A stretch of DNA of 64,000 bases from Burkholderiales bacterium (GCA_025350145.1 JANXYH010000017.1:1-64000); one strand, 5' to 3'; counted from the first letter of the stretch, positions 51,977 to 63,275 are shown. Translations and numbers: made by a program. The notes: generated by a model from the sequence alone, not told the origin.

Positions 51977-54900
51977 ATGAAACGCATGCTGATCAATGCC
52001 ACGCAGCCGGAAGAGCGGCGCCTGGCGATCGTCGATGGCCAGAAGCTGCTCGACTTCGAGACCGAGATCGAGGGGCGCGAGCAGCGCAAAGGCAACATCT
52101 ACAAGGCCGTGGTGACCCGGGTCGAGCCCTCGCTCGAGGCCTGTTTCATCGACTACGGCGAGGACCGCCACGGTTTCCTGCCGTTCAAGGAAATCTCGCG
52201 CACCTACTTCCGCGACGGTGTCGACGTCAAGAACGCGTCGATCAAGGAGGCGATCCGCGAAGGCCAGGAGCTGCTGGTCCAGGTCGAGAAGGAAGAGCGC
52301 GGCAACAAGGGCGCGGCGCTGACCACCTTCGTCAGCCTGGCCGGGCGCTGCCTGGTGCTGATGCCCAACAACCCGCGCGGCGGTGGCGTCAGCCGCCGGA
52401 TCGAGGGCGAGGACCGCGAGGAACTGAAGGAAAACCTCGACCAGCTCGACTACCCCAAGGGCATGAGCCTGATCGCCCGCACCGCCGGCATCGGCCGCAG
52501 CGCCGCCGAGCTGCAATGGGACCTGAACTACATGCTCAAGCTCTGGAGCGCGATCGACGACGCCTCCAAGGCCGGCAAGGGTGCGTTCCTGATCTACCAG
52601 GAATCGAGCCTGGTGATCCGCGCCATCCGCGACTACTTCAGCTCGGACATCGGCGAGATCCTGATCGACACCGACGACATCTTCGAACAGGCCCAGCAGT
52701 TCATGAACCATGTGATGCCGGACCTGGCATCGCGGGTCAAGCGCTACCGCGACGACGCGGCGCTGTTCAGCCGCTTCCAGATCGAGCACCAGATCGAGAC
52801 CGCCTTCAGCCGCACCGTCAACCTGCCGGCCGGCGGGGCGATCGTGATCGACCACACCGAGGCGCTGGTCTCGGTCGACGTCAACTCGGCCCGCGCCACC
52901 CGGGGCGGCGACATCGAAGAGACCGCCACCCGCACCAATCTGGAGGCGGCCGACGAGATCGCCCGGCAGATGCGCCTGCGCGACCTGGGCGGCCTGATCG
53001 TGGTCGACTTCATCGACATGGAGGAGAGCAAGAACCGGCGCGAGGTCGAGCAGCGGCTGCGCGACGCGATGCGCCAGGACCGCGCTCGGGTGCAGTTCAG
53101 CTCGATCAGCAAGTTCGGCCTGCTTGAGTTGAGCCGCCAGCGCCTGCGCCCGGCGCTGTCCGAGGGCAACCACATCACCTGCCCGCGCTGCAACGGCACC
53201 GGCCACATCCGCGACACCGAATCGAGCGCGCTGCAGATCCTGCGCATCATTCAGGAAGAGTCGATGAAGGACAACACCGCCGCCGTGCATGTGCAGGTGC
53301 CGGTGGAGGTGGTCAGCTTCTTGCTCAACGAGAAGCGCACCGAGATCACCAAGATCGAGCTCAAGCAGCGCATCACCGTGCTGCTGGTGCCCAACCGCCA
53401 CCTCGAAACGCCCAACTACAAGCTCGAGCGGCTGCGCCACGACGACCCCCGGCTGGAGAACCTGCAGGCCAGCTACACCATGATCGAGGAGCCCGAGGAC
53501 GAGGTCGCGATCAGCCGGCGCAAGACCGCCGAGGAGCGCGGCAGGGTCAAACAGGAGCCGGTGATCAAAGGCGTGCTGCCCGACCGGCCGGCGCCTGCGC
53601 CCACGCCCGCGCCGGTCAAGGTCGTGGCCGAACCGGTGGTGGCCGCTGCCGCACCGGTGGCGCCGCCGGCACCCGCCTGGGTGGCACCGGCGCCAGCCGC
53701 CGGCAAGGGCTTCTTCGGCTGGCTGCGCGGCTTGTTTGGCGCCGATGCCACACCCGCAGCGACGCCGGCCGTTCTGGCAAAGGCCAGCGTTGAGCCGCCG
53801 GCCGCAGCCGCAGCCCAGCCTGCAGCGCGAGATGGTCGCAATGACGGTCGTGGGGATGGTCGCAGTGACGGCCGCAGTGACGGCCGCAATGATGGCCGCC
53901 GCGGTGAGCGCGGCAACCGCAATGACCGGGGAGACCGCGGTGGCCGCGGCCGCGACGCGCGGCCCGGCGAAGTTCGACCGGAAGCCCGTGGCGACGGCCG
54001 CAGCGACAACCGTACCGAGGCCCGGCCACAGGCGCGGGATGCGCGCGAGCCCAGCGAGGCGCGCGAAGGTCGCGATGGCCCGCGCCGTGACGGACGTGAC
54101 GGCCGCGATGGCCGTGGCCGCCGCACCGAGCGCCCGGCCGACGAGCAGCGGCCGCTGAGTGCCGCAGCGCAGGCTGACGAAGCCCTGCGGGCCGATGCCG
54201 GTTTGGCTGCGGGTGCGGTTGGCGTTGCAGGCGCGGCTGGCGCGGTCGACGTCACTTCACTGACGCCAGGTCCAGTCAGCGCTGAGACAAAAACTGAAGG
54301 CAGCGATCCGGCCGGTGAAGAGCAGCGCCGCCGCCGCCGCCGGGGTGGCCGGGGTGGCCGAGGTGGCCGCGACGATGCGGCCGAGAGTGCTGAAAGTGTC
54401 GAGAGCACCGATGGCGGCGAACAATCGACCAGCGCCGAGGCGCCAGAGCTTGCCGACGGCGACGCTGCCAGCCCGGTCGCCGAGGCTGGGGCCAATGGCG
54501 ACGCCGAGACCGGCCGCCGGCCACGCCGGGATCGCCCGCGCCGTGAGCGTCAGCCGCAGGTGGCTGAGGCTGAGCAGGCGCCGGCCATGGCCGACGATGC
54601 TGCCGCGCTGGAGTCAGCGCCCGCCGTTCCCGCCGTCGATGCCGAGTCGTCGCCGCCGCTTGCCGCCGCTTCGACCGAGCCGCCTGCCGTGCACCTGACT
54701 TCGGCCGTAGCCGAGGCGGAACCGGCCGAACCGCTGCCGCCGCCCGCCGTGGCCGCCGCCGCGTCGGTGGCGCCTGCTGCCGAGGCCGACCCCAGCCCGG
54801 CCATGGCCGTCGCCCAGGCCTACGCCCTGCCCTTGGCCGCGCTGCAGCGTCTGGCCGAGGATTCAGGTCTGCAGTGGGTCAACTCCGATGCCGACAAGAT

Positions 54901-55081
54901 CAGCGCGGCGCAGGCGGTGATCGCCAACACCCCGCAGCCTATCCACCTGCCACGGCAACGCAAGCCGCTGTCGGTGCTGGACGAGGGCCCGCTGGTGTTG
55001 GTTGAGACCCGGCGCGACCTGGCGGGACTGAAGCTGCCGTTCGAGCAGGACGAACCGGCAGCGGCAAGCGCCCCGGCCTGA
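51977..55081 (+). CDS. rne: Ribonuclease E
   Basis: A 1034-residue endoribonuclease and degradosome scaffold. ATG 51977 follows GGAG by 8 bases. The catalytic half begins [19 protein letters not shown], with the S1 domain at about 37-120, catalytic magnesium Asp in SVDVNSAR near 303 and VVDFIDM near 346, and the zinc-link CPRCNGTGH near 402-410. The C-terminal half is disordered: a [13 protein letters not shown] amphipathic membrane-targeting helix, an Arg/Gly/Asp-rich RNA-binding tract from 12-base repeats, an Ala/Glu/Pro-rich linker, and a conserved tail ([21 protein letters not shown]). The tail probably binds a degradosome partner. Confidence 0.96.
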   Translation: MKRMLINATQPEERRLAIVDGQKLLDFETEIEGREQRKGNIYKAVVTRVEPSLEACFIDYGEDRHGFLPFKEISRTYFRDGVDVKNASIKEAIREGQELLVQVEKEERGNKGAALTTFVSLAGRCLVLMPNNPRGGGVSRRIEGEDREELKENLDQLDYPKGMSLIARTAGIGRSAAELQWDLNYMLKLWSAIDDASKAGKGAFLIYQESSLVIRAIRDYFSSDIGEILIDTDDIFEQAQQFMNHVMPDLASRVKRYRDDAALFSRFQIEHQIETAFSRTVNLPAGGAIVIDHTEALVSVDVNSARATRGGDIEETATRTNLEAADEIARQMRLRDLGGLIVVDFIDMEESKNRREVEQRLRDAMRQDRARVQFSSISKFGLLELSRQRLRPALSEGNHITCPRCNGTGHIRDTESSALQILRIIQEESMKDNTAAVHVQVPVEVVSFLLNEKRTEITKIELKQRITVLLVPNRHLETPNYKLERLRHDDPRLENLQASYTMIEEPEDEVAISRRKTAEERGRVKQEPVIKGVLPDRPAPAPTPAPVKVVAEPVVAAAAPVAPPAPAWVAPAPAAGKGFFGWLRGLFGADATPAATPAVLAKASVEPPAAAAAQPAARDGRNDGRGDGRSDGRSDGRNDGRRGERGNRNDRGDRGGRGRDARPGEVRPEARGDGRSDNRTEARPQARDAREPSEAREGRDGPRRDGRDGRDGRGRRTERPADEQRPLSAAAQADEALRADAGLAAGAVGVAGAAGAVDVTSLTPGPVSAETKTEGSDPAGEEQRRRRRRGGRGGRGGRDDAAESAESVESTDGGEQSTSAEAPELADGDAASPVAEAGANGDAETGRRPRRDRPRRERQPQVAEAEQAPAMADDAAALESAPAVPAVDAESSPPLAAASTEPPAVHLTSAVAEAEPAEPLPPPAVAAAASVAPAAEADPSPAMAVAQAYALPLAALQRLAEDSGLQWVNSDADKISAAQAVIANTPQPIHLPRQRKPLSVLDEGPLVLVETRRDLAGLKLPFEQDEPAAASAPA
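53831..53902. repeat. 12-bp coding tandem repeat in rne
   Basis: Six imperfect 12-base units of GAYGGYCGCARY type encode repeats of DGRSDGRN in the Arg-rich RNA-binding part of RNase E. Unit length keeps the frame, so copy number could vary between strains. Confidence 0.85.
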
Positions 55082-55130
55082 GCGATCTTGGCGCCGGCAC
55101 CGGGCCCCGCCCGCTGTGCCGTGCGCCGGC

Positions 55131-56213
55131 TCAGGCCAGCAGCGCCAAGGCGTGCTGGTAGGCGCCGTGGTGCATCAACTCGTCCCAGGGCAGCGGCGGG
55201 GTCAGCGGCAGCAGGCTGAGGCGGCGGTTTTCGCTGTCTGCGTCGGGCTGCCAGCGGCCATCGGCGGCGGCCTGGACCAAGCCGTCCAGCAATGCATCGA
55301 CCGGCTCGCCGCCGCCTTGCAACGTCTGGTTGCACAGCAGCACCATGTCACAGCCGGCGGTCAAAGCGGCAATCGCCGCCGGCAATGCGCCGCCGTCGAC
55401 CTTGGCGCCCTCCATGCTCAGGTCGTCGCTGAAGATCGCACCCTGAAAACCCAGGTCGCCGCGCAGGATCTGGCGCAACCAGCGGGCCGAGAAGCCGGCC
55501 GGCTGGCTGTCGACCTCGGGGTACAGCACATGCGCCGGCATCACCGCGTCCAGGCTGGTGCTGAGCCAGGCGTAGGGGCTGGCGTCGTCGCCGAGCAATT
55601 CCGCCAGGCCGCGCCCGTCCACCGGCAGCGCCAAATGGCTGTCGGCACTGACTTTGCCGTGGCCGGGAAAGTGCTTGCCGCAGTTGGCCATGCCGGCCCG
55701 CAGCAGGCCGTGCATCAAGCTCTTGGCCAGCATCGTCGCGACCCGCGCGTCACGGTGAAAGGCGCGGTCGCCGATCACCGTCGAGGGGCCATGGTCCAGG
55801 TCCAGCACCGGCGTGAAGCTCAGGTCCACACCGCAGGCGCGCAACTCGCTGGCGAGCACGAAGCCGGTCGCGGTGGCGACGTCGGTGGCGCGCAGGGCGT
55901 CGCCCATCCACAGCTCGCCCAGGGTGCGCATGCTCGCCAGCGGGGTGAAGCCGTCGCTGCGAAAACGCTGGACCCTGCCGCCCTCGTGGTCGACGCAGAT
56001 CAGCAGGTCGGGCCGCAGCGCCTTGATCTCGGCGCACAGCGCGGTGAGCTGGGCGCGGCTCTGCCAATTGCGGGCGAACAGGATCAGGCCGCCGGTCAAG
56101 GGGTGGGCCAGGCGGCGCCGGTCGGCGCGGTTGAGCGCGGTCCCGGCGATGTCCAGCACAACAGCGGCATGGCCGAGGCTGGCCAGGGGCTTGGATTTCT
56201 TGGCTTTGCTCAC
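55131..56213 (-). CDS. nagZ: Beta-N-acetylhexosaminidase
   Basis: A 360-residue GH3 enzyme that releases GlcNAc from anhydro-muropeptides in wall recycling. [10 protein letters not shown] and the histidine loop [14 protein letters not shown] are the family signature; the nucleophile Asp lies in [11 protein letters not shown]. The start is GTG 56211-56213, overlapping the acpS stop (GTGA). It closes the lepA-nagZ operon and complements anmK at 23.4 kb. Confidence 0.95.
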   Translation of the reverse strand: MSKAKKSKPLASLGHAAVVLDIAGTALNRADRRRLAHPLTGGLILFARNWQSRAQLTALCAEIKALRPDLLICVDHEGGRVQRFRSDGFTPLASMRTLGELWMGDALRATDVATATGFVLASELRACGVDLSFTPVLDLDHGPSTVIGDRAFHRDARVATMLAKSLMHGLLRAGMANCGKHFPGHGKVSADSHLALPVDGRGLAELLGDDASPYAWLSTSLDAVMPAHVLYPEVDSQPAGFSARWLRQILRGDLGFQGAIFSDDLSMEGAKVDGGALPAAIAALTAGCDMVLLCNQTLQGGGEPVDALLDGLVQAAADGRWQPDADSENRRLSLLPLTPPLPWDELMHHGAYQHALALLA

Positions 56214-56608
56214 GCGGCGCCTTTCTCGACCACCACGAAGGCGGCGGCGTATTCGGATTCGTCGGTCAGTGTGACATGGGCACTCAGGCTGCGGCTGGCA
56301 AACCACTCGGCCAGCGCGCCGTGCAGGCGGATCTGCGGCGCGCCACTGGCCAGGTTCAAGGTCTCGCAGGCGCGCCAGCTCATGGGCATGTGCATGCCCA
56401 GGCCAATCGCCTTGGAAAACGCCTCCTTGACCGAAAAGCGCGTTGCCAGATAGGCCAGGCCGCGGGCCTCGACCCGGGCCATGCGGTTGCGGTAGACCAG
56501 CAGTTCGGACGGGCCCAGCACCTTTTCGGCGAAGCGCTCGCCGCGCCGCGCCAAGGTCGCGCGCATGCGCCGGATGTCGCAGATGTCGGTGCCTATGCCG
56601 TAGATCAT
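56210..56608 (-). CDS. acpS: Holo-[acyl-carrier-protein] synthase
   Basis: A 132-residue phosphopantetheinyl transferase that activates acyl carrier protein. [12 protein letters not shown] carries the first magnesium ligand and [14 protein letters not shown] the second. [21 protein letters not shown] closes the fold. The start overlaps the end of pdxJ by 4 bases. Confidence 0.95.
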   Translation of the reverse strand: MIYGIGTDICDIRRMRATLARRGERFAEKVLGPSELLVYRNRMARVEARGLAYLATRFSVKEAFSKAIGLGMHMPMSWRACETLNLASGAPQIRLHGALAEWFASRSLSAHVTLTDESEYAAAFVVVEKGAA

Positions 56609-57396
56609 CTGCCGCCCGCCGAGCCCAGGCTGGCGTGGATGCAGCGCTGGTAGGCGCGGACCGTCTCGGCCAGGCCGAGTTCGAGCGCGTCGGCGATCAG
56701 GGCGTGGCCGATCGAGACCTCCAGCACCTCGGGCACGGCGCGCAGGAAATCTGCCAGGTTGCGGCGGTTCAGGTCATGGCCGGCGTTGACGCCCAGCCCA
56801 TGCGCCTGCGCCGCCGCCGCCGCCGCCGCATAGCGCTGCAGCAGTTGCGACTGGCGCGGCGTGGCGTGGGCGCTGGCGTAGGCCTCGGTATAGAGCTCGA
56901 CACGCTCGGCGCCGGTCTCGGCGGCATGCGCCATGGCCTCGGGGTCGGGGTCCATGAACAGGCTGACGCGCACCCCCAGGGCCTGCGCCTGCTGCACCAG
57001 CGGCCTCAGCCGCGCCAGATCGGCGGGCAACTGCCAGCCATGGTCAGAGGTGAGCTGGTCCTCGCTGTCGGGCACGAAGGTGCATTGCGCCGGCTTGAAC
57101 TCGTGCACGAAGGCCATCAGGTTCTGCGTCGGGTTGCCCTCGATGTTGTATTCGGCACCGGGGAAATCCTGAAGCAACTGCGCCAGCAGGCCGACATCGT
57201 CGGCGCGAACATGCCGGCCATCGGGCCGGGGGTGGACCGTGATGCCGTCGGCGCCGGCCTGCAGCGCCAGGCGCGCCAGCCCGACCAGGTCAGGGATAGG
57301 CAGGTGGCGGGCGTTGCGCAACAAGGCGATCTTGTTGACATTGACCGACAGCGCGGTGCGGCCGGCAGACAGGGATGACAGGACGAGCGGGTTCAT
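56605..57396 (-). CDS. pdxJ: Pyridoxine 5'-phosphate synthase
   Basis: A 263-residue TIM-barrel enzyme that joins 1-deoxyxylulose 5-phosphate with 3-amino-2-oxopropyl phosphate in vitamin B6 synthesis. [42 protein letters not shown] and [13 protein letters not shown] are all family-typical. It starts 10 bases after recO and overlaps acpS, as in many proteobacteria. Confidence 0.96.
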   Translation of the reverse strand: MNPLVLSSLSAGRTALSVNVNKIALLRNARHLPIPDLVGLARLALQAGADGITVHPRPDGRHVRADDVGLLAQLLQDFPGAEYNIEGNPTQNLMAFVHEFKPAQCTFVPDSEDQLTSDHGWQLPADLARLRPLVQQAQALGVRVSLFMDPDPEAMAHAAETGAERVELYTEAYASAHATPRQSQLLQRYAAAAAAAQAHGLGVNAGHDLNRRNLADFLRAVPEVLEVSIGHALIADALELGLAETVRAYQRCIHASLGSAGGR

Positions 57397-57406
57397 TCGC
57401 CGATTC

Positions 57407-58228
57407 TCAGGCCAGCGCCGCGTCGGCCGCCGGTGGCCCCAGCAAACGGCGCAGGGCGCGCTGGGTCTGGCGGCTGCGCAACGGCAGGTTGCCGAGCTGG
57501 TGGTCGAGCAGCGGCCGGAGTTGGCTGCGCAGCGCCGGCAGCGCTGGCAGACAGGCCTGGCGCAGCAGCGCCGGCAGGCCGGCGTCCAGCCCGGCCTGGA
57601 GCGCCAGGCACTGCGCGCCGGTCAGCGCCGTCGGGTCGTCGGGGCGTTCGAGCGGCACCAGGCCCAGTTCGGCGCGGATCTGGTAACCCCGCTCGGGCCG
57701 CAGCGGCGTCTGGGTCAAGGTGTTGAGGCTCAGATCGGGGAGCACCCCGGTCTCGCGCAGCAGCAGCAGTTCAAAGGCGCGCAGCGCTGCCTCCTCGGCG
57801 CCGGGCAGGGCAGCCCCACCCAGGCCAGCCAAGGCCGCCAGGGTGTCGGCGTAGGCGTCGAACAATCGCTCATGCGGGTCTTGCCGGGCCAACAGCCTGA
57901 GCAGCAGTTCATTGAGGTAGTAACCGGTCAGCAGCAGGCCGGCCGGCAGCAGCGGCAACCCGCCCATGAACTCGGCCGAGCGCAGCGTCATGATCTCAGC
58001 GCGGTCTTGGCCGTCGGCAGACCCACGCGGCCGATGGAGCACGACGCCCAGGCGCTGGAACGGCAGCAGCACGGCGCGAAGCTGCGAATACGGCCGTTTG
58101 GCGCCCTTGGCAACCACCGCGATCCGGCCTGCGTCGCGGCAGAACAAGTCCAGGATCAAACTGGTCTCGCTCCAGTCCCATTGGTGCAGCACAAAGGCCG
58201 GGCTGGGCGCGCTGACCCGCTTGGTCAT
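57407..58228 (-). CDS. recO: DNA repair protein RecO
   Basis: A 273-residue recombination mediator. ATG 58226-58228 gives an OB-fold start (FVLHQWDWSETSLILDLFCRDAGRIAVVAKGAKRPYSQL). GYYLNELLLRLLARQDPHERLFDAYADTL is the conserved central helix region. Zinc cysteines of some RecO are absent, as is usual in betaproteobacteria. It helps RecA load on SSB-coated DNA. It lies 5 bases after era. Confidence 0.92.
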   Translation of the reverse strand: MTKRVSAPSPAFVLHQWDWSETSLILDLFCRDAGRIAVVAKGAKRPYSQLRAVLLPFQRLGVVLHRPRGSADGQDRAEIMTLRSAEFMGGLPLLPAGLLLTGYYLNELLLRLLARQDPHERLFDAYADTLAALAGLGGAALPGAEEAALRAFELLLLRETGVLPDLSLNTLTQTPLRPERGYQIRAELGLVPLERPDDPTALTGAQCLALQAGLDAGLPALLRQACLPALPALRSQLRPLLDHQLGNLPLRSRQTQRALRRLLGPPAADAALA

Positions 58229-58233
58229 GGCAC

Positions 58234-59148
58234 CTACTCGTAGCCGTAGGAGCGCAGGTGCGCCTCGCTGTCGGCCCAGCCCGAGCGCACCTTGACCCAC
58301 AACTCCAGGAAGACCTTGCCCTCGACCAGACGCTCCAGGTCTTGGCGTGCCTCGGAGCCGATGCGCTTCAGGCGTTCGCCGCCCTCGCCGATGACCATGC
58401 CCTTGTGGGCCTCGCGCTCGACGATGATGGTCGCCGCAATCCGACGCAGCGCACCGTCAATTTCGAACTTGTCGATCACCACCGTGGCGCTGTAGGGCAA
58501 CTCGTCGCCAGTCAGGCGGAACAACTTCTCGCGGATCAATTCGGCCGCCAGAAAGCGCTCGCTGCGGTCGGTCAGCGCGTCCTGCTCATGCAACCAGGGC
58601 TGCTGCGGCAGGTACGGCTCGATGATGCGGAACAGGCGTTCGACGTCGGCCGGCGCGGTTGCCGACATCGGCACGAACTCTGCGAACGGGTGGCGCTGCT
58701 GCATCGATTGCAGCCAGGGCATCAGCTCGGCACGGCGGGCCACCGCGTCCAACTTGTTGGCCAAGAGGACGGTCGGCATGTCCGGCGGCAGCAGCGCCAG
58801 CACCTTGGCGTCGTCGTCGCTGAAACGCCCGGCCTCGACCATGAACATCACCAGGTCGACATCGCCGATGACGCTGGTGACGGTGCGGTTGAGGTTGCGG
58901 TTCAGGGCTGTCCGGCCACGTACTTCGCGGGTTTGAAAACCCGGCGTGTCGACAAACACGAACTGGCTGGCGCCGAGCGTGCGCACCCCGGTGATGCGGT
59001 GCCGGGTGGTCTGCGCCTTGCGCGAGGTGATGCTGATCTTCTGCCCGACCAGGGCATTGAGCAGGGTTGATTTGCCGACATTGGGCCGGCCAACGATGGC
59101 GATCAGGCCACAGCGGGTGGGCGACGAGGGGTCTGAATCGGTGGCCAT
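58234..59148 (-). CDS. era: GTPase Era
   Basis: A 304-residue GTPase that checks 16S rRNA maturation. G1 [10 protein letters not shown]3 DTPGFQ and G4 NKLD are present, and the C-terminal KH domain contains [28 protein letters not shown] 59146-59148 is the first Met before the GTPase domain. It is 20 bases downstream of rnc, the usual pairing. Confidence 0.96.
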   Translation of the reverse strand: MATDSDPSSPTRCGLIAIVGRPNVGKSTLLNALVGQKISITSRKAQTTRHRITGVRTLGASQFVFVDTPGFQTREVRGRTALNRNLNRTVTSVIGDVDLVMFMVEAGRFSDDDAKVLALLPPDMPTVLLANKLDAVARRAELMPWLQSMQQRHPFAEFVPMSATAPADVERLFRIIEPYLPQQPWLHEQDALTDRSERFLAAELIREKLFRLTGDELPYSATVVIDKFEIDGALRRIAATIIVEREAHKGMVIGEGGERLKRIGSEARQDLERLVEGKVFLELWVKVRSGWADSEAHLRSYGYE

Positions 59149-59168
59149 AGCAGTTGCAGCCCAGTCGA

Positions 59169-59849
59169 TCAGCGGCCGGCGCCGGACTTCAGGCGGACCA
59201 GCATCCGCTGTGCGGCATCTTGCTCGGCGGCGCGGCGCGAACGGCCACCGCCAGCCTCGGTCAGCGCCAATGCCGGCACCGCACATTCGACCTCGAACTG
59301 CTGGGCATGGGCCTGACCATGGGTGGCGACGATGCGGTAAGCCGGCACCGCCAGCTTGCGGCCCTGCAGCAACTCCTGCAGTTCGGTCTTGGCGTCCTTG
59401 CCCCAACTGTCGGCCTGGCCGGCGGCGATGACCTCGCCGAACAGCTTGGCCACCAGCCCAGCGGCCGCGTCCATCCCGGCGTCGCAGTAGATCGCGCCCA
59501 GCACCGCCTCCAGCGCATCGGCCAGGATCGAGGCTCGCTGCGCGCCGCCGCCGCGGGCCTCGCCCTCCGACAGGCGCAGCATCTCGGGCAGGCCCAGCAC
59601 CAGGGCCGCCCGGTGCAGGCTGTCCTCGCGCACCAGATGCGCACGCACCCGGGTCAGGTCGCCCTCATCGGAGCCGGCAAAGCGCTCGAACAGCAGCGAC
59701 GAGACAGCCAGGTTGAGGACCGCGTCGCCCAGGAACTCCAGCCGCTCGTTGTGCTCAGCGCCAAAGCTGCGGTGGGTCAGGGCAGACAGCAGCAATTGCG
59801 GATCGGAAAAGCGGTGACCGATCCTGGACTGCAGGGCGGACAGGTCCAT
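59169..59849 (-). CDS. rnc: Ribonuclease III
   Basis: A 226-residue double-strand-specific RNase. The catalytic signature [22 protein letters not shown] lies near residue 35, a second acidic cluster near [14 protein letters not shown], and a dsRNA-binding domain is at the C-terminus ([30 protein letters not shown]). Its start touches the stop of the DUF4845 gene. It processes rRNA precursors. Confidence 0.96.
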   Translation of the reverse strand: MDLSALQSRIGHRFSDPQLLLSALTHRSFGAEHNERLEFLGDAVLNLAVSSLLFERFAGSDEGDLTRVRAHLVREDSLHRAALVLGLPEMLRLSEGEARGGGAQRASILADALEAVLGAIYCDAGMDAAAGLVAKLFGEVIAAGQADSWGKDAKTELQELLQGRKLAVPAYRIVATHGQAHAQQFEVECAVPALALTEAGGGRSRRAAEQDAAQRMLVRLKSGAGR

Positions 59850-60235
59850 CAGTGGCTGCGACCGTGGTACTTGATCAGCAGGTAGACCGGCCCGAGCAGC
59901 TCGATTTCTTTCTCGTAGACAAAGCTGATCACGACCTTGTCGTTCTCTTTGGTGATGTCCAGATCGCTGCCACGGACCGCCTCGCCGGAGTAGTCGACAT
60001 CCTTCTGGCGATCAAAGGCCCGGCGGATATCGGCCACGGTGGCCGGCGGCGCGGCGGCGATCTTGTTGACCGCGCGCTGGATGGCATAGAACTCGAACAC
60101 CGTCGGCAAGGCGCGCACCAGGACATAGCCGAGAAAGCCGACCAGCATCGCCCACAGCAGCAGGCCGATCAGGGTGAAGCCCCGCGATGATCGCGTTGGC
60201 AGTCGCTTGACAGGTCGGACAGCGGCTGGGCTCAT
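59849..60235 (-). CDS. DUF4845 protein with pilin-like N-terminus
   Basis: A 128-residue small membrane protein found between lepB and rnc in betaproteobacteria. It starts with a basic leader and then SSRGFTLIGLLLWAMLVGFLGYVLVRALP, which looks like a type IV prepilin cleavage site (Gly before Phe-Thr-Leu) and hydrophobic stalk; a Glu at mature position 5 is replaced by Gly/Leu. The remainder is a short soluble domain (FDRQKDVDYSGEAVRGSDLDI). Its function is unknown. Confidence 0.85.
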   Translation of the reverse strand: MSPAAVRPVKRLPTRSSRGFTLIGLLLWAMLVGFLGYVLVRALPTVFEFYAIQRAVNKIAAAPPATVADIRRAFDRQKDVDYSGEAVRGSDLDITKENDKVVISFVYEKEIELLGPVYLLIKYHGRSH

Positions 60236-60241
60236 CGGATT

Positions 60242-61213
60242 TCAGTCAAAGGTGCCGATACGGCGCAGGTTGCTGAAGTTCATCCACACCATGAAGGCCC
60301 GGCCGACGATGTTGCCGTCGGGCACAAAGCCCCAGTAGCGCGAATCCTGTGAATTGTCGCGGTTGTCGCCCATCACGAAGTAGTGGCCCGTCGGCACCTT
60401 GCAGCTCACGCCTTCGGCGCTGTAGACGCATTGGTCACGGAAGTTGGCAAAGGCCTCCATCGGCCTGGCCATTGAGGGCGCGCGCGGCTCGACCAGCAGC
60501 CGGTGCGAGCCGGCCGTCAACTGCTCATCGAAGCGCTTGGCATAGCGCAGCGTGTCTTCGTCATAGAAGTCGCCGTCGGCCTTGATCGGCACCGGCGTGC
60601 CGTTGATCGAGAGCTTCTGGTTGAGGTAGGCGACGCTGTCGCCGGGCACGCCGACGACCCGCTTGATGTAGTCCACGCGCGGGTCCACCGGGTAGCGAAA
60701 GACGATCACGTCGCCGGACTTGGGGTCATGGTTGGCGATGATCTTGGTGTTGATGACGGGCAGGCGCACGCCGTAGTGAAACTTGTTCACCAGGATCAGG
60801 TCACCGATCAGCAGCGTCGGAATCATCGAGCCTGAGGGGATCTTGAACGGCTCGAACAGGAACGAGCGCAGCAGGAACACCGCCAGGATCACCGGGAACA
60901 GGCCGGCTGTCCAATCCAGCCACCAGGGCTGGGCCAGCAGCTTGGCACGTGCGGCCTCTATGTCGCCGTCGACCTGTTGGATGCCGAGCTTTTGCAACTC
61001 GCTGCGGCGCAGGGCATCCTGAGCCTGCAGGCGCTCGGCCGCAGTACTGCGCGCCGGCGCAAAGCGGTAGCGCTCGGCAAACCAAAAGCCCATCGTGGCC
61101 AGCGTCAACATCAGCAGCAACAACGAGAAGTTGCCGATCCAGAAGCCCAGGAACCAGCCACCCAGGTAGACCGCTAGCAAGCCGTAGAGCACGGCGGTGA
61201 GGGCACTCATCAT
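60242..61213 (-). CDS. lepB: Signal peptidase I
   Basis: A 323-residue inner-membrane serine protease that cleaves secretory signal peptides. Two N-terminal membrane segments and a third near GLFPVILAVFLLRSFLFEPF anchor it. The catalytic serine is in IPSGSMIPTL and the general-base lysine in DYIKRVVGVPGD; GDNRDNSQDSRYWGFVP is box E. Its ATG at 61213 overlaps the lepA stop. A longer N-terminal domain than E. coli is normal for this group. Confidence 0.96.
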   Translation of the reverse strand: MMSALTAVLYGLLAVYLGGWFLGFWIGNFSLLLLMLTLATMGFWFAERYRFAPARSTAAERLQAQDALRRSELQKLGIQQVDGDIEAARAKLLAQPWWLDWTAGLFPVILAVFLLRSFLFEPFKIPSGSMIPTLLIGDLILVNKFHYGVRLPVINTKIIANHDPKSGDVIVFRYPVDPRVDYIKRVVGVPGDSVAYLNQKLSINGTPVPIKADGDFYDEDTLRYAKRFDEQLTAGSHRLLVEPRAPSMARPMEAFANFRDQCVYSAEGVSCKVPTGHYFVMGDNRDNSQDSRYWGFVPDGNIVGRAFMVWMNFSNLRRIGTFD

Positions 61214-63021
61214 CAGTCTTCCACCTGCAATATGGCGAGGAAGGCTTCTTGCGGCACCTCGACCGTTCCGATCTGCTTCATGCGTTTTTTGCCGGCCTTT
61301 TGCTTCTCGAGCAGCTTGCGTTTGCGGGTGATGTCACCGCCATAGCATTTTGCCAGCACGTTCTTGCGCAGGGCCTTGATGTTCTCGCGGGCAATGATGT
61401 TGGCGCCAATGGCCGCCTGGATCGCCACGTCGTACATCTGGCGCGGGATCTGCTCGCGCATCTTCGAGGCCACGGCCCTGCCGCGGTACAGGCTCCGGGC
61501 GCGGTGGACGATGATCGACAGCGCATCGACCCGGTCGCCGTTGATCAGCAGATCGACCTTGACCACGTCGGCGGCGCGGTACTCCTTGAACACGTAGTCC
61601 ATCGAGGCATAGCCGCGCGACACGCTCTTGAGCTTGTCGAAGAAGTCCAGCACGATCTCAGCCAGCGGCAGCTCGTAGGTCAGCATCACCTGGCGGCCGT
61701 GGTAAGCCATGTTCAGTTGCACGCCGCGCTTCAAATTGGCCAGCGTCATCACCGGGCCGACGCTGTCCTGCGGCATGTACAGGTGGACGGTGACGATGGG
61801 CTCGCGGATCTCGCGGATGCGCCCCAGGTCGGGCATCTTCGACGGGTTCTCGACCTGCAGCACGGTGCCGTCGTTCAACTCGACCTGGTAGACCACGCTG
61901 GGCGCGGTGGTGATCAGGTCCTGGTCGAACTCGCGCTCCAGCCGCTCCTGGACGATCTCCATGTGCAGCAGGCCGAGGAAACCACAGCGAAAGCCGAAAC
62001 CCAGCGCCTGGCTGACCTCGGGCTCGTAGCGCAAGGAGCTGTCGTTGAGCTTGAGCTTCTCCAGCGCGTCGCGCAACTGGTCGTACTCGCTGGCCTCGGT
62101 CGGGTACAGGCCGGCGAAGACCTGGGGCTGGATCTCCTTGAAGCCGGGCAGCGGCTCGATCGCCGGGCCGGCATTGTTCGGCAGCTTCTTGTCCAGCGTG
62201 ACCGTGTCGCCGACCTTGGCCGCCTGCAACTCCTTGATGCCGGCGATCAGAAAGCCGACCTCACCGGCCTTGAGCTGCTCGCGCGGATCGGACTTGGGCG
62301 TGAACACGCCAAGCTGCTCCAGCGGGTAGCTGGCATTGGTGGCCATCATGCGGATGCGGTCGCCCTTCCTGAACACGCCGTCCACCACCCGCACCAGCAT
62401 CACCACCCCGACATAGTTGTCGAACCAACTGTCGATGATCATCGCCCGCGGCGGGCCGTCGACCTGGCCCCTGGGCGCGGGCATGCGTTGGATCACCGCC
62501 TCGAGGATGTCCTCGATCCCCAAGCCGGTCTTGGCCGAGCAGGGAATGGCATCGTCGGCATCGATGCCGATCACGTCCTCGATCTCGGCCCGGGCATTTT
62601 CCGGATCGGCCTGCGGCAGATCCATCTTGTTCAGCACCGGCACGACCTCGACATGCAACTCCAGCGCGGTGTAGCAATTGGCCACCGTCTGCGCCTCGAC
62701 ACCCTGGCTGGCGTCGACCACCAGCAGGGCGCCCTCGCAGGCCGACAGCGAGCGGCTGACTTCGTAGCTGAAGTCCACATGCCCTGGCGTGTCGATCAGG
62801 TTGAGGTTGTAGACCCGGCCGTCGCGGGCGGTGTAGCTCAGCGCGGCGGTCTGCGCCTTGATGGTGATGCCACGTTCGCGCTCGATGTCCATCGAGTCCA
62901 GCACCTGCGCTTCCATCTCGCGGTCGCTCAAGCCGCCGCAACGTTGGATCAGGCGATCGGCCAGGGTCGATTTGCCATGGTCAATGTGGGCAATGATCGA
63001 AAAATTTCTGATGTGATCCAT
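61213..63021 (-). CDS. lepA: Elongation factor 4 (back-translocating GTPase)
   Basis: A 602-residue translational GTPase. G1 [14 protein letters not shown] begins at residue 11; G2/G3 are RGITIK and [13 protein letters not shown]4 is [10 protein letters not shown]. The C-terminal domain ends [24 protein letters not shown], as in LepA. It is the first gene of the conserved lepA-to-nagZ set of nine genes. Confidence 0.97.
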   Translation of the reverse strand: MDHIRNFSIIAHIDHGKSTLADRLIQRCGGLSDREMEAQVLDSMDIERERGITIKAQTAALSYTARDGRVYNLNLIDTPGHVDFSYEVSRSLSACEGALLVVDASQGVEAQTVANCYTALELHVEVVPVLNKMDLPQADPENARAEIEDVIGIDADDAIPCSAKTGLGIEDILEAVIQRMPAPRGQVDGPPRAMIIDSWFDNYVGVVMLVRVVDGVFRKGDRIRMMATNASYPLEQLGVFTPKSDPREQLKAGEVGFLIAGIKELQAAKVGDTVTLDKKLPNNAGPAIEPLPGFKEIQPQVFAGLYPTEASEYDQLRDALEKLKLNDSSLRYEPEVSQALGFGFRCGFLGLLHMEIVQERLEREFDQDLITTAPSVVYQVELNDGTVLQVENPSKMPDLGRIREIREPIVTVHLYMPQDSVGPVMTLANLKRGVQLNMAYHGRQVMLTYELPLAEIVLDFFDKLKSVSRGYASMDYVFKEYRAADVVKVDLLINGDRVDALSIIVHRARSLYRGRAVASKMREQIPRQMYDVAIQAAIGANIIARENIKALRKNVLAKCYGGDITRKRKLLEKQKAGKKRMKQIGTVEVPQEAFLAILQVED

Positions 63022-63094
63022 GGTTCAGTGCCGCGTCCAATGCAGGGCAGGCGCAACCGGGAGGAGGTTGCGACACGGGCTCGAATCGCGCAGC

Positions 63095-63127
63095 GATGCG
63101 GAGCCGGGATGCGGAGCCGCGATGCGG
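63095..63127. repeat. 13-bp tandem repeat upstream of lepA
   Basis: GATGCGGAGCCGG, GATGCGGAGCCGC and a partial GATGCGG follow one another in the leader of lepA. Non-coding. Confidence 0.85.
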
Positions 63128-63139
63128 CCAGTCGAAGTC

Positions 63140-63171
63140 AAAAAAAAGGCACGTCCAAAGTGAGACGCGCC
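63140..63171 (-). terminator. Intrinsic terminator between degQ and lepA
   Basis: On the minus strand GGCGCGTC, 8-base loop, GACGTGCC, immediately followed by eight T residues. In RNA the stem is 8 pairs with one G-U wobble. It ends the protease transcript, or acts as an attenuator of lepA if a promoter lies upstream of it. Confidence 0.75.
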
Positions 63172-63275
63172 GTCCAACAAAATGTTTGGCAACTGCTTGT
63201 TGGGAGGTCATTGTAGCCAAAAGCGCCCAGCCCCAGCCGGCGTCGGCAGGCAAGCCATCCACAGCTTGTCCACAG

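Noticed and set aside
61249-63216. A 655-residue frame antisense to lepA
   Set aside because: It mirrors lepA codon by codon (His/Gln/Asp-rich), and lepA is certain.
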